Notes under the pieces: generated by a model
Seen by the model: the letters and a program-made list of their open reading frames with translations, nothing else
What the model was told of the DNA's origin: nothing
Database searches by the model: none
Shown here: positions 39,793 through 49,603 of the stretch, piece by piece
Position numbering within the stretch: the first letter of the stretch is position 1
Layout of the letters: every line of letters begins with the position of its first letter
Made by a program: the position numbers and the translations under genes
Origin: Ustilago trichophora
Lineage: Eukaryota; Basidiomycota; Ustilaginomycetes; Ustilaginales; Ustilaginaceae
Length of the DNA stretch: 64,000 bases
Direction: 5' to 3'
Assembly: GCA_900323505.1 (NCBI GenBank)
Contig: OOIN01000015.1
Span: 1 to 64,000 of the forward strand

Positions 39793-42700
39793 TTATTGTT
39801 CTGAAGGAGTAGGAGTAGCAAGCAGAGATTGGGAAACGGTTCTTCTCCCCACAGCTGCTGCTGGTGGTAGAGCTGGAGCTTTGATCTTTGCTTTGTCGGC
39901 TAGAAAGTTGGTAGATGCGAACGAGTTGTGCATGCGCGAGCGTTGTAATACCGATCCTGGGGTTTTGCCCACCGCCGGAGTCATTAGAGTGTGCAGGTTG
40001 AGTTGGGATCCAGGTGCAGCGGCGGGAGTTTTGGGTGGAAGCAATCCACCACCGGGACGTGGGGTGGCAGGAACCATCGAACCCTGCTGCGAGTACTGCA
40101 TCGGTGTCGCCACCGGAGAGCTTGGAACGGTCGTCAAGCTCGATCTGGACTGATCCGTCCCCGCAACCGAATCCCTCGTCGGCGGAGCGAGCAACTCGGT
40201 ATTATCGATAGTCAACGACTTGGTACAATTCGCCGTCTTGTAAACTCCGATCAAGCGCGAACTCAGTTCAAACATGTTGTTTCGAAGCGAAATAATGATA
40301 AACTGTCCACCCTTCGTTCGCTCCTTAATCAGGTTCGCCACGATGGAAACGTTGCGGAAGTCCAAAGCTGCATCGATCTCGTCCATCACGTAGATCGGTG
40401 TCGGTTTGTATGCGTGAAGAGCGAAGACGAGCGCCAATGACGAAAGCGTCTTCTCACCACCGGAGAGGTTCGAAATGTTCTTCCACGACTTCTTGGGCGG
40501 CATGACTGAGAACAGAATTCCTTCAGCGAAAGGATCCAGAGAGTCAACCAGTTCCAGCTCCGCATTGCCTCCGAGCGTAATCGTCTGATACATCTCTTTG
40601 AGCTTGGAAGAGATGATGCTAAATCCAGACATGAAATTCTCAAGACGTTGCTTGCGAAGGTCGTCGTACCTCTTCTTGGCTGCATCGCGCTCCTGGGTCG
40701 TAGCCTCGAGATCCTTGGCTCGCGAAAGAAACTCGGCTTCACGCTTGCGGTATTCGGCAAGCACCGACATGTTGGCAGAACCATTCGCCAGCTCGTTCTC
40801 CTCCAAAAACGTCATCTGACGTCGGATGTCGTTCTCGTTCATGCCACGCAGCTCGTCTTCCGAGTACTCTTGCAGCAACGGAGCAGCATGGTGGCCCTCT
40901 GCAGCAGCGTCAACTTCTTCGTCTTCCTCCTCGATCGCGTCTTCGCCATCGTGCTCGGTCTTGACTGCTGCTGCTCTCTTCTTGGCCGACTTGGCTCGCT
41001 TTGCACCAGTTTCGTGACCCTGATCGCCATCACCAGCCTCCCCTTCAGCCTCCTCGCCATCCTCATCGTCCGAGTCGTCCTCGTCAATGTAGTGGAGCGA
41101 CAAGCCGGCCAGCTTCTCTTGCTGATGCTGCAGACGCTTCTCGTTCTCGACCTTGGCGCGCTCATTGTCTTCGAGCTTCTGCTTGATCTCCATCTCGAGC
41201 GCACGGAACGAATTGGCCGACTCGGAGCGCTCGTCGAGCTGCGACTTGATCTCGTCACGCTCTTCCGCCTTGGTGTCCATCAGATGCTGAGCCTCTTCGA
41301 CCTTGGATCGGATGCTGTCGGCAGCCGCAGACTTGGTGGCGATCTCGTCCCGCAACTCTTCGAGCTCGGCGTCGAGCTCCTCGAGCTGTGCTTCGTTCTT
41401 CTCGAGCGACTTTTGCAGCTTGAGCACGTCCTTTTCGGCCTTGGATTTGGCCACTTCGGCCTTGGTGGTGACCTCGGACGAGAGCTCGATCTTTTCCTTG
41501 ATGCTGTCGACCTTGCTGTTCTGCGTGCGGAGCTCGACACCACCCGCCTCCAGAATCTGCTCCTGGAGGCTCTCGATGTCGGATTCGATGAGCTTGCTCT
41601 TCTCGGTGAGCTTGGCGATCTCCTTGTCGAGCGAAGCGATCTTGGCATCCAGCTCAGCGATACGCGAAGCATCGTCGGCGTCGGGCTTGCTTTCGGCCTT
41701 GAGCTCGGCGACGCGCCTCTTGGCTTCCGTGACTCGCTGCTCACCGCTCTCTAGATCCATGCGAATCTTGTCGAGCGCAACGTCGATTTGAGGGGCACGA
41801 GCGCGATGACCGTCGAGCAGAGATTCGACCGTCTTCATGGATGCAATGTGACCGCGCAACGACTCCTCGAGTACATCGCGATCGCGCTCCATGCGTTGAA
41901 GCTGCTCGGGCGACACCTCATCGGCAGCAAACTTGGAGCTCATGGCACCGCGGGAAACCTTGTTGCCACCTCCAGACATGGTACCGCTCTTGTCGATCAG
42001 CTGACCATCGAGCGTAACGACACGCCATCGCTTGGCACCGTAGGCGATGCGGTTGGCGTGTGCCAGATCTTTTGCTACCAAAGTATCGCGGAGCTGGTGG
42101 TAGAATGCAGCAGCGAAGCGGGGATCGCGTGGCTTGACCAGGTCAAAGAGGCGGGGTACGTTCTCGGGCGTTTCGATGGGCGCAAGCGCAGCAGCACTGA
42201 TGCCGAGGCTGTTGAGCAGGACAAAGTTGGCACGTCCGAGGTTGTTCTTGCGCAAATGCTCGATGCACGCTTGACCACAGTCGACCGAGTCGACGACGAT
42301 GTTGTTGAGGCCGGGGCAGGCGGTGCTGATGGCAACGTCGTACTTGTCATCGATGACACCGAGGTTGCCGAGACGGCCATGGAAGCCCTTGATCATACCG
42401 AGCTCAGCCTGGCGAGTGAGACTCGAGAGGACGTCACCGCGCGATCGACTGGCGCTGACGGTGGCCCTTGCCTCGTCGGCCTTGGAGCGTGCCGAGACGA
42501 CTTTGGTGCGAAGGAGCGACTCTTGCTGCTTCATGTCATCCAGCTGCTTCTGGCAGGAGGCAATCTTGTTCTCAAGACCGCGTCGTTCTTGGTTGAGACT
42601 GTCGACTTCGGCGTGCTTGGACTCGTGGTCGAGTTGGAGCTCGCGGAGTGCCTCCTTGGCTTGGGCGATGCTGTTCTCCACCTGAGCACCGCGGCTGGCG

Positions 42701-44868
42701 AGAAGGTCGCGCTCTTCTTGGGCAACGTTTTTGGCGGCCACCTTGTCACTGATCTTGGCGGTCCAGGGTTGGAGTTCGCGCTGCTTTTGCTCGATGGCGC
42801 GACTGAATTTTTCCGTCTTGCCTTTGAGAGAGTCACGAATCTTTTCGAGTTCGGCCTCTTCGCGCTCGAGGGAAGCTTCAAGCTTGCTTAGTTCGGCTTG
42901 TTGCTTTTCGATCTTGTGTGCCGAGTCGGAAGCGGTAGCTTTTGCCTCGGAAGCGGCGTGTCGGTCATCGGCGATGGACTTTGCGAGCTTCTTCTTCTTG
43001 GATTCGAGATGCTTGCGTTTCTCTTGAAGCTGGACATCGTCCTTCTCGTACTTTGCGAGCTCCTTGACCACCTTTTCGGAGCTGCGAGCGATGGTCTCAA
43101 ACTCGTTGACGATGGCTTTGTACTCGGCTTCGAGCTCTTCGATTTCGGCTTTGGATCCCGAGTGCTTCTCAGTCTCTTCGGCAAGCTGGGCTGTGAACCT
43201 CTGGATGGCGTCGGTGGTGACCTTGATCTGGTCCCTGCAACCTAGGGAGCGAAGTTGATACCACATGGACTGCAAGGTGGTGTGGCGGTTCTGAGCACGA
43301 AGGAATGCCTCAGCCTCACGCTTCTTGGCTTCGAGCGAGTCCTTCTCCTTTTGGACAATCTTGAGTCGACCAAGTTTCTCGGCTCTTCGCTCGTTGGCTT
43401 GGTCGACGAGTTTGGCCTGTTCTTCGATGGGTGTCTTGAAGCAGCTGGTGCCGATGATGTCTTCGAGATACTCGAGCAGACCCTCTTCGTGCTCGTTTTT
43501 GGCGCGAGGAGGCATCTGGGCGATGGACTCGACTTCACCTTGAAGAATGAGGAAACGCTTGTGGTCGAGGTCGATTCCCTTTGCCTTGAGGAGGGTGGTG
43601 CATTCGGTAAAGGTGGACTTGCGGGCATTGATAAAGTATTGAGAGGTGTTGTTGCGGTAGGCAGTACGCGAGACGATGAGCTTGCTACCGGGGACCACCT
43701 TGAAGCCGTCTGCTGGCAGATCGATGATTTCGCGGAACCAGACCTCGACGCTGCACTGGGGGAGGTTTTCTTTGCCTGCGGAATTGTGGATGAGCTCGCT
43801 GAGCTTGCCCTGACGCATCTTTGTGGCTCTCCAACCAAAGACGAAAAGGAGCGAGTCGATGACGTTACTCTTTCCGCTACCGTTGGGACCGACGACACTG
43901 GAGAAGGACTTGTGGAAGGGACCGATCTCTTGACGACCAGCGTAGGACTTGAAGTCGTTGAGGACCATTTTGTGGATGACGAGGCGCTTGACAGGACCAG
44001 CCGGCGCGGCGGGAGGAGCAGGTGTTGCGATTTGCTTGAGAAGGCTGGATGAGGGTGTCTGTGGAGCATTCTGGGAAGATGATGTCGGTTCGCGAGGTTG
44101 TGGAGTGCTTGAGCGAGCTTCTTTGAAGGAGGATTCGGAAGCATCCGAAATAAAGGCTTCCTCGTCCGATTCGATGTGCTTGAGAGGAAGAGACTTTGGC
44201 TTGGACGAAGAGGAAGCATTGGCAGCTTTGGCCGCTTTGATGGTTGGGATGGTTTTGGCACTTCGATGAGCGGTAGGTGACTGGATGACTTGGTCGTCTT
44301 CCTCTTCTTCCGCGTCGCCGTCGTCGTCGTCTGCCTCATCATTGTGAGCGAGACTGAGCGATTCGTCGACCTCATCTTCATCTTGTTCCTCCTCCATCTC
44401 CTCGTCTTCACTTTCTACCACCTGTTTGGCACGCGATCTGGACGGCTTTGCAGGAGGCGGTGTGACTTTGGCAGTAGAGCTGGATGCACGGAAACGTGTT
44501 GTGGATGCTCGCGAAGTTGGTTTGGGGGCAGAAGGCTTTGCCGACCTTGATCTGGGAGCAGGTTTGACGGGGGTATCAGGCTCGTCATTGTCGTCTTGCT
44601 CCTGCTCCTGCTCCTCTTGCTCACTTGCATCATCATCATCGTCGTCGTCCTCGTCGTCGCTCTGCTCTTCGTCTTCAGACTGTTGAATGCGTCTGCGCGA
44701 TCTGGAAGAGGCTGTTGTGGTTGCTTTAGGCTTTGGTGCTGCTGAAGAGCGTGACGATCGTTTAGCCTTTACCGGTGCTGATGGTGAAGGCGAAAGTGAC
44801 GATCTGGACGAGATGTTGGATGTCATGGATTCGCGCGCCTTGGAGGCGGCTGCCCTGCGAGGCGGCAT
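39793..44868 (-). CDS. SMC4: Condensin subunit SMC4
   Basis: 1691 residues from MPPRRAAASKAR (44868). The frame continues upstream only through a microsatellite encoding Asn and Ile runs, so this ATG is the sensible start. The N-terminal 280 residues are acidic and Ser/Lys-rich, unlike the short tails of most SMC4 proteins. Then come MVLNDFKSYAGRQEIGPF and Walker A GPNGSGKSN at about 325, a long coiled coil, and the hinge (KGFHGRLGNLGVIDDKYD onward, about 825). A second coiled coil, the ABC signature LSGGEKTLSSLALVFA at about 1465 and Walker B YVMDEIDAALD at about 1490 follow. FKSYAG and the hinge sequence distinguish SMC4 from SMC1-3. It compacts mitotic chromosomes with SMC2. A tail of about 150 residues is Pro/Ser/Thr-rich. 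Confidence 0.96.
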   Translation of the reverse strand: MPPRRAAASKARESMTSNISSRSSLSPSPSAPVKAKRSSRSSAAPKPKATTTASSRSRRRIQQSEDEEQSDDEDDDDDDDASEQEEQEQEQDDNDEPDTPVKPAPRSRSAKPSAPKPTSRASTTRFRASSSTAKVTPPPAKPSRSRAKQVVESEDEEMEEEQDEDEVDESLSLAHNDEADDDDGDAEEEEDDQVIQSPTAHRSAKTIPTIKAAKAANASSSSKPKSLPLKHIESDEEAFISDASESSFKEARSSTPQPREPTSSSQNAPQTPSSSLLKQIATPAPPAAPAGPVKRLVIHKMVLNDFKSYAGRQEIGPFHKSFSSVVGPNGSGKSNVIDSLLFVFGWRATKMRQGKLSELIHNSAGKENLPQCSVEVWFREIIDLPADGFKVVPGSKLIVSRTAYRNNTSQYFINARKSTFTECTTLLKAKGIDLDHKRFLILQGEVESIAQMPPRAKNEHEEGLLEYLEDIIGTSCFKTPIEEQAKLVDQANERRAEKLGRLKIVQKEKDSLEAKKREAEAFLRAQNRHTTLQSMWYQLRSLGCRDQIKVTTDAIQRFTAQLAEETEKHSGSKAEIEELEAEYKAIVNEFETIARSSEKVVKELAKYEKDDVQLQEKRKHLESKKKKLAKSIADDRHAASEAKATASDSAHKIEKQQAELSKLEASLEREEAELEKIRDSLKGKTEKFSRAIEQKQRELQPWTAKISDKVAAKNVAQEERDLLASRGAQVENSIAQAKEALRELQLDHESKHAEVDSLNQERRGLENKIASCQKQLDDMKQQESLLRTKVVSARSKADEARATVSASRSRGDVLSSLTRQAELGMIKGFHGRLGNLGVIDDKYDVAISTACPGLNNIVVDSVDCGQACIEHLRKNNLGRANFVLLNSLGISAAALAPIETPENVPRLFDLVKPRDPRFAAAFYHQLRDTLVAKDLAHANRIAYGAKRWRVVTLDGQLIDKSGTMSGGGNKVSRGAMSSKFAADEVSPEQLQRMERDRDVLEESLRGHIASMKTVESLLDGHRARAPQIDVALDKIRMDLESGEQRVTEAKRRVAELKAESKPDADDASRIAELDAKIASLDKEIAKLTEKSKLIESDIESLQEQILEAGGVELRTQNSKVDSIKEKIELSSEVTTKAEVAKSKAEKDVLKLQKSLEKNEAQLEELDAELEELRDEIATKSAAADSIRSKVEEAQHLMDTKAEERDEIKSQLDERSESANSFRALEMEIKQKLEDNERAKVENEKRLQHQQEKLAGLSLHYIDEDDSDDEDGEEAEGEAGDGDQGHETGAKRAKSAKKRAAAVKTEHDGEDAIEEEDEEVDAAAEGHHAAPLLQEYSEDELRGMNENDIRRQMTFLEENELANGSANMSVLAEYRKREAEFLSRAKDLEATTQERDAAKKRYDDLRKQRLENFMSGFSIISSKLKEMYQTITLGGNAELELVDSLDPFAEGILFSVMPPKKSWKNISNLSGGEKTLSSLALVFALHAYKPTPIYVMDEIDAALDFRNVSIVANLIKERTKGGQFIIISLRNNMFELSSRLIGVYKTANCTKSLTIDNTELLAPPTRDSVAGTDQSRSSLTTVPSSPVATPMQYSQQGSMVPATPRPGGGLLPPKTPAAAPGSQLNLHTLMTPAVGKTPGSVLQRSRMHNSFASTNFLADKAKIKAPALPPAAAVGRRTVSQSLLATPTPSEQ

Positions 44869-44871
44869 TGT

Positions 44872-44919
<48 letters not shown>

Positions 44920-45376
44920 GATGATGATGATGATGATGATGATGATGCTGTATAGCTGTAGAGAGTCGCGATTGAGGTGGTGGCGAGTTGATAGATGGGG
45001 ATGACGAGACACGAGAAGAGATGGAAAGAGAGATGAGGATAGGGTGAGAGAGAGAGAGAGAAACAGAGAGACGATTTTCTGCGATTCTCAGTGTCTGCTG
45101 CCTCATAAAAAGTTGAAAATCAAAGTGTTGCTCTTTGGCCGAAAAGACGCGTCTCTCTCTCTCTCATATTGTAGGTGTTTTTTTGCCTTTGATACCTATA
45201 CGCGCTTAACAAGTCACGTGCAAGCCTCCACTTCAGGTAAGCTCTCGCACGGCATTCTGCACACCTCTCTCTTGTCTTGCTCCTCATTCACACCCAACCT
45301 CCATCTTCTTTGGTACATCTTCGAGGCTTCAACCTTTCAAGCTTACAACGGCACCACCACGGACACACTCGCAACC
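44869..45376. other. Divergent upstream region of SMC4 and the STEEP1-like gene
   Basis: Starts with the compound trinucleotide microsatellite immediately before the SMC4 ATG, followed by GA-rich sequence at about 45043-45075. The STEEP1-like start follows AGCTTACAACGGCACCACCA. No other feature was seen. Confidence 0.6.
44872..44947. repeat. (TTG)n(ATG)n compound microsatellite in the SMC4 leader
   Basis: About fifteen TTG/GTT triplets followed by about nine ATG/GAT triplets, starting within five bases of the SMC4 start codon. On the SMC4 sense strand it reads (ATC)n(AAC)n and is probably transcribed as 5' leader. Confidence 0.95.
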
Positions 45377-46060
45377 ATGCGTAGGACGAATCACAAGGTA
45401 AGTATCCATTCTTTCTCATCAGATCGCTTGTGCAAATCCACTTAACTTTTGGCACCTCCAAAACAGACCAACAACGCATACGCTCAAGCTCGCAACCATC
45501 GCACAAGCTCGCTCAATGTCTACTACTGTCTCTGCGGCGAGTTTGCCTTGGTCTCGGATCGAACTCTCTCCAGTCTTCCTGTACGACCTTTGGACAAAGC
45601 ACGAATTCTACGCTGTTTGCACTCTCCGCCTTACACCATCACCGGTGCACCGCAAAAAGTTCGCAAGGCAAGCGTCTTTAAACTCAGCGCAACCCAAGGT
45701 CAACCAAAACTCATAAAGAGACCCGATGGCAGCTTGGAGAAACAGTATCCCTTCCACTGCTCGCGCTGTCAGCTTCAGATCGGTTACGAACACACCCCAC
45801 CTCCGCTCAAGAGTGGAGGCAAGTTCACTTTTCTTCTCCCTGGAGGTTTGACGTAAGTTCCAAACCCATCGAATTGCTTCGACGATCATCGTTTCGTTTG
45901 GCTGACACGCTAGGTTTTTGCTTTCTCCTTTGGCGCGAGTAGAGATAGACAAGGCCTCCCTCCACCAGATGCTTTTCTCGAAGAAGTTCTGGCACAGCTC
46001 GATAAGCAGCATAAATCCTCAGACGATCAAGGTTCTACAAAGCTCGACCCCGGTGCCTGA
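45377..46060 (+). CDS. STEEP1-like (UPF0428/CXorf56) protein
   Basis: Three exons: 45377-45397 (MRRTNHK), 45467-45852 and 45943-46060, with introns of 69 and 90 nt bounded by GTAAGT...AACAG and GTAAGT...AGTAG. Total 174 residues, in frame. The core SLNVYYCLCGEFALVSDRTL followed by SLPVRPLDKARIL matches the N-terminal block of this conserved eukaryotic family (YYCLCG ... LP-RP-D). A later FHCSRCQLQIGY supplies the second Cys pair, so a zinc-binding fold is likely. In mammals the protein helps STING leave the ER; fungi lack STING, so the ancestral role is different and not known to me. The C-tail of about 40 residues is polar. Confidence 0.85.
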
Positions 46061-46506
46061 TGCTGCTTGACCTACTCCTCTTTTTTTTTCATTTCAACGA
46101 CCATTTGTACCACCACCAACATCACATCAATATACCCCAACCGTTTCAGAGTTCGACTTTGCAGTCTGGGCAATCATCACAAGCGGATACATGGACACAG
46201 ATGAGAGTGAGCCGGTGTTGCTACAATCCATCAGATGGCGACCAGATTCTCCAACTCAATCGTGGCCGACACAATCACGATCAAAGACAGCAAAGAGCAA
46301 CGAGGAAAGGAGCAACGATTAAAATTCGACTAAACGAGCTGTGGAAACAAGGAAGAAAGCGAAGACATTGAGGAACTAAAGGTATTTTGCTTGGGATATC
46401 TTTTGAACCGACACTTGCGAGCGCAAAACTTAGGAGGCGGAAAGAAGAAGAGAAACGATATTTGATGGTATCATACTAAAACTTGGTGGAGGGAATGGAA
46501 TTAGAT
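46061..46506. other. Spacer between convergent genes
   Basis: 446 bases between the STEEP1-like gene (plus) and the His-rich protein gene (minus). T-run at about 46080-46090. No feature beyond probable 3' untranslated regions. Confidence 0.6.
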
Positions 46507-47535
46507 TTAGACGGTGGTGGTCTTGGCACCAGCGGTGGTGGTGGCGGGGACGGTGGAGTTGTTACCGACGATGGTGGCCGAGTTTCGGATTCCGAGGTCA
46601 CGCTCGAGTTTTTCGGCGATACCGTCTACCTTTCGGTCGCACTTGCCCGTGTTGAGCAAGTCGGCTTCGTGAACGCTCTTGATCGAGTTGTTGAGCGATC
46701 CGCCTCCACGGAGGAATTCGTCCTTGCTGACAGCCTTGTGGTGGGTCGACTCGTGGACGATGGGAGCCTCGTGAGTGACGACATGGGTAGGGATGGTAGT
46801 CTGGATACGGTGGTATTCGTGAGTATCCTTCTCGATGATAGGCTGAACGACGTTGTGGATGTGGTGGTGGATGTGCTCCTTGACCTTTTCACCCTTGTCG
46901 ATAACCTGACGGTGAAGAGGAGCCTCAGCGTACATGTCGGTGTGCTTGCCAGCAACCGAGGTGAGCAGCTGAGCATCCTTGTCAGTGCTAGCGTGGGTTT
47001 CCTCCACCTTGGTAACCGGGACGACCTTCTGGTGAAGCTGCTCGGCCGAGTGCTCCGAGTCGAGAACGGGCTGAGTGTGGTGCTGAATGTGGTGGACGTG
47101 ACGCTCGTGCTCCTTCTCGCGCATCACCTCCTCCACCTCGTGACGCTGGTGAGTACGATGGGTGACGGCAGCGAGATGCTGAACATCCTGATCAACCTCA
47201 CCGTTGGTCAAGTCGAGATGCTTGTTCGAGGCGATGTCGTGACCGTTCTTGTGACGAATCGATCCGTCCTTGGCGTGAACATCGGAAGATCGTCCAAGAC
47301 CGTGCTCGATCTTGTCCTCGATCTTCTGACCGGTAGTACGCGTGTCGCGCTCACCAGCAACACCACCGCTACCAGCGGCAGCAGTGGCGGCTCCAACAGA
47401 TCCAAACTCCTTGGTGCGGTTCTGAGGAGATCCAGGGTTCGAAGTAGGCGCAGTCGAGGTAGAGTGACGTCCATCGTCTGAAGAATCGTCACCAGAGTGC
47501 GATCGACGCGAGAGAACCTTCTTGACAGAGTTCAT
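46507..47535 (-). CDS. Hydrophilic His-rich protein, stress- or allergen-like
   Basis: 342 residues from MNSVKKVLSRRS, one exon, no hydrophobic segment. The N-terminal third is Ser/Thr/Gly-rich. The middle is rich in His, Glu, Val and Lys, with recurring patterns such as HHIQHHTQPVLDSEHSAEQ and HHHIHNVVQPIIEKDTHEY. These look like imperfect repeats of a H-x-Q-P-(V/I)-(L/I)-(D/E) unit. Similar proteins in fungi are annotated as allergen or stress-related; the biochemical role is not known. Codon use is strongly biased, as in highly expressed genes, and the complementary strand is also open for about 330 codons as a by-product. Confidence 0.75.
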   Translation of the reverse strand: MNSVKKVLSRRSHSGDDSSDDGRHSTSTAPTSNPGSPQNRTKEFGSVGAATAAAGSGGVAGERDTRTTGQKIEDKIEHGLGRSSDVHAKDGSIRHKNGHDIASNKHLDLTNGEVDQDVQHLAAVTHRTHQRHEVEEVMREKEHERHVHHIQHHTQPVLDSEHSAEQLHQKVVPVTKVEETHASTDKDAQLLTSVAGKHTDMYAEAPLHRQVIDKGEKVKEHIHHHIHNVVQPIIEKDTHEYHRIQTTIPTHVVTHEAPIVHESTHHKAVSKDEFLRGGGSLNNSIKSVHEADLLNTGKCDRKVDGIAEKLERDLGIRNSATIVGNNSTVPATTTAGAKTTTV

Positions 47536-49566
47536 GTTGACAACGAGTAAAATGCTAGAGGGACGTGTAGTGGTGGTGAATGTGCTTATGCGTTAACTTG
47601 CAAGAGCGGGAAATGATACTTCGTCCTTTGTTGGATATGGAAGAAGAGGAGAAGTAGTGGTTGGATGATGGAAAGAGGTGAAGATGAGAGCTATCAAGAT
47701 GGTTGCTTTTAAGGTTTTTTTGGTCGACGATGCTCTTGGAAGCGATGGCAGTGGCAGTGGCAGTGGCAGTGGCAGCGTATGGGCCCCTAGGGTCAAAGTT
47801 CAAACACGGCCGCACTGTAACCCAAGCAAGTTCCCGGCCAATGTGCCCGTGTCTCCCTTGCGCTTCTGAAGGAGGGGCCTTGCTTCTTTTTCGCTTGCAA
47901 CACCACTTTGTCCAGTTGCGAAAGGTGTGCCGAAAAAAAAAGACAAAGGCAACTCGTTGTCAATGCCGTCACCTTTCCGCAAAGCCTCGTCAGTTGGACT
48001 GACAGTGACGCAAGCCGGGAATGTTGGAAAGGGAACTGTTTTGCCATCAATGATGTCAGAGCCGAGCGCATTAGCATGACTCTGGAGGCGCAATGACGAC
48101 GAAACGGTTCTACAGCAGCGTTGAGCACTAACTGCAAATAGGGCTCAACAGAGGTGAAATGGCGAGGATGAGAAAAAAAAAAAAAAAAAAGCCCGTCTAT
48201 CTTGCTCGCGAGAAAAGGGATCCTCCTGTGTTGTAGCCTATGACAGCTGCTGTGGCAGGCAACGATCTCAAACCTCACTCGGAGAGCTGAGAGCTGAGTG
48301 TTCAAGGCCGGAAAAGGACTGGAACTTGTTGGATTTTTTTGACGTCAAGCTGCGACGGCATACTGGCATGTGGGATTCTTACACCAGTGAGCAGGCGAAG
48401 AATCATGCTCGGTACGCGAGACTAGTCCCACCCTTGCTGCCTTTCTTCATCGGTCCGGACAAGAAGCGATGGGGAAGAGAGAGAGAGGGAGAAGCACACT
48501 GACGCAGACCTAAGACCAACAAAAAAAAAGAGAGAGAGAGAGAGACAAATGTGACGATACAAAGGTGCTGCAAAACAATTAGCGCAAAAAAAAACGTTGG
48601 GCAGCTGACAGTTCTAACTGAGACATTCTCCATCACTGACCGATAGAAGCGGCATACACGGCAGCCTCAAACAGTGGCAGTAACTTGGCAGCAGTTAGCG
48701 AGCCTGTCTACTTTCTCGCAGCTTTTTTTTCTACACCACATACAGGCAGAGAGTGTTGGGGCGGAGACGAAGACCAGTGTCGGAATGGCGCTTTCCGCTT
48801 GCCCTCATTGCGGCAATGCAGTGCGACCCTCTCGCCTATGTGACCCCAAGTATAGCAACGCTAGCGCAACTGTACAGTACACCGTCATTCAGCGAGAGAA
48901 AAAGCAACACGTTTCTAAAGAGGAAGCGGGGAAGAGCGGACGACTGTGGTTTTTTCTTGTGTGACGTCTGTACAAGAATGTAGGATTGGGCGAATTCTGA
49001 CAGCTGCATCTGTACAAAATATGTTTGCTAATTTTGCCGAAACCATGACAGCCAGCCGCGGTGCCAAAAATAAATTTTAGAGAAATAATCACGGGTGGTG
49101 TGGAGGAAAAATGATTCATTTTCATGCATCGCTTGGTCTTGCTTCCGCATACCCGCTGCTTTTTCTGGCATGGTCCCTATTCCACAACTTGCCAATTACT
49201 CTAACCAGGCGCCGTGTTTCCCGTCCTTCAATCAGCTGTGCACGGTCTCAATGTGTGTGCAAGGATGGTAGGCAGTGCATCGATTTGCTCGAGCGCTTAC
49301 CACACATTTTACACGCACAGACCTCTCCTCCTTCCCTTCCCACACAGACAGTTCTGGGCTTGGACACGGCGTCTTCTCTCTCTCTCCGTTCCGATCCCAT
49401 CAAGTCGCTCGGATGGACGCAGTTACCAAGCGAAGCGAGCCAACGTTCACCGGCAACTAACCCACACTACTCTGTCAGTCTTTCCTCTTGCATTTTCAGT
49501 GGCAAGTCTACCGTGCAACAAACAAAGGCCTTTTCGTTTTCCGATACGAAGGGCAATGGTACAATG

Positions 49567-49603
<37 letters not shown>

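Noticed and set aside
40648..43027. Several Leu-rich plus-strand frames of 180-370 codons
   Set aside because: Antisense to the SMC4 coiled coils; Glu and Lys codons read in reverse give Leu and Phe.
46483..47481. A 332-codon plus-strand frame rich in Val, Leu and Asp
   Set aside because: Complement of the His-rich protein gene. The His-rich protein is preferred because it has a sensible start, hydrophilic repeats and family-like composition.
48784..48964. MALSACPHCGNAVRPSRLC, resembling the zinc motif of mitochondrial ribosomal protein L32
   Set aside because: Similarity covers about 19 residues; the rest does not match L32 and the second Cys pair is missing.
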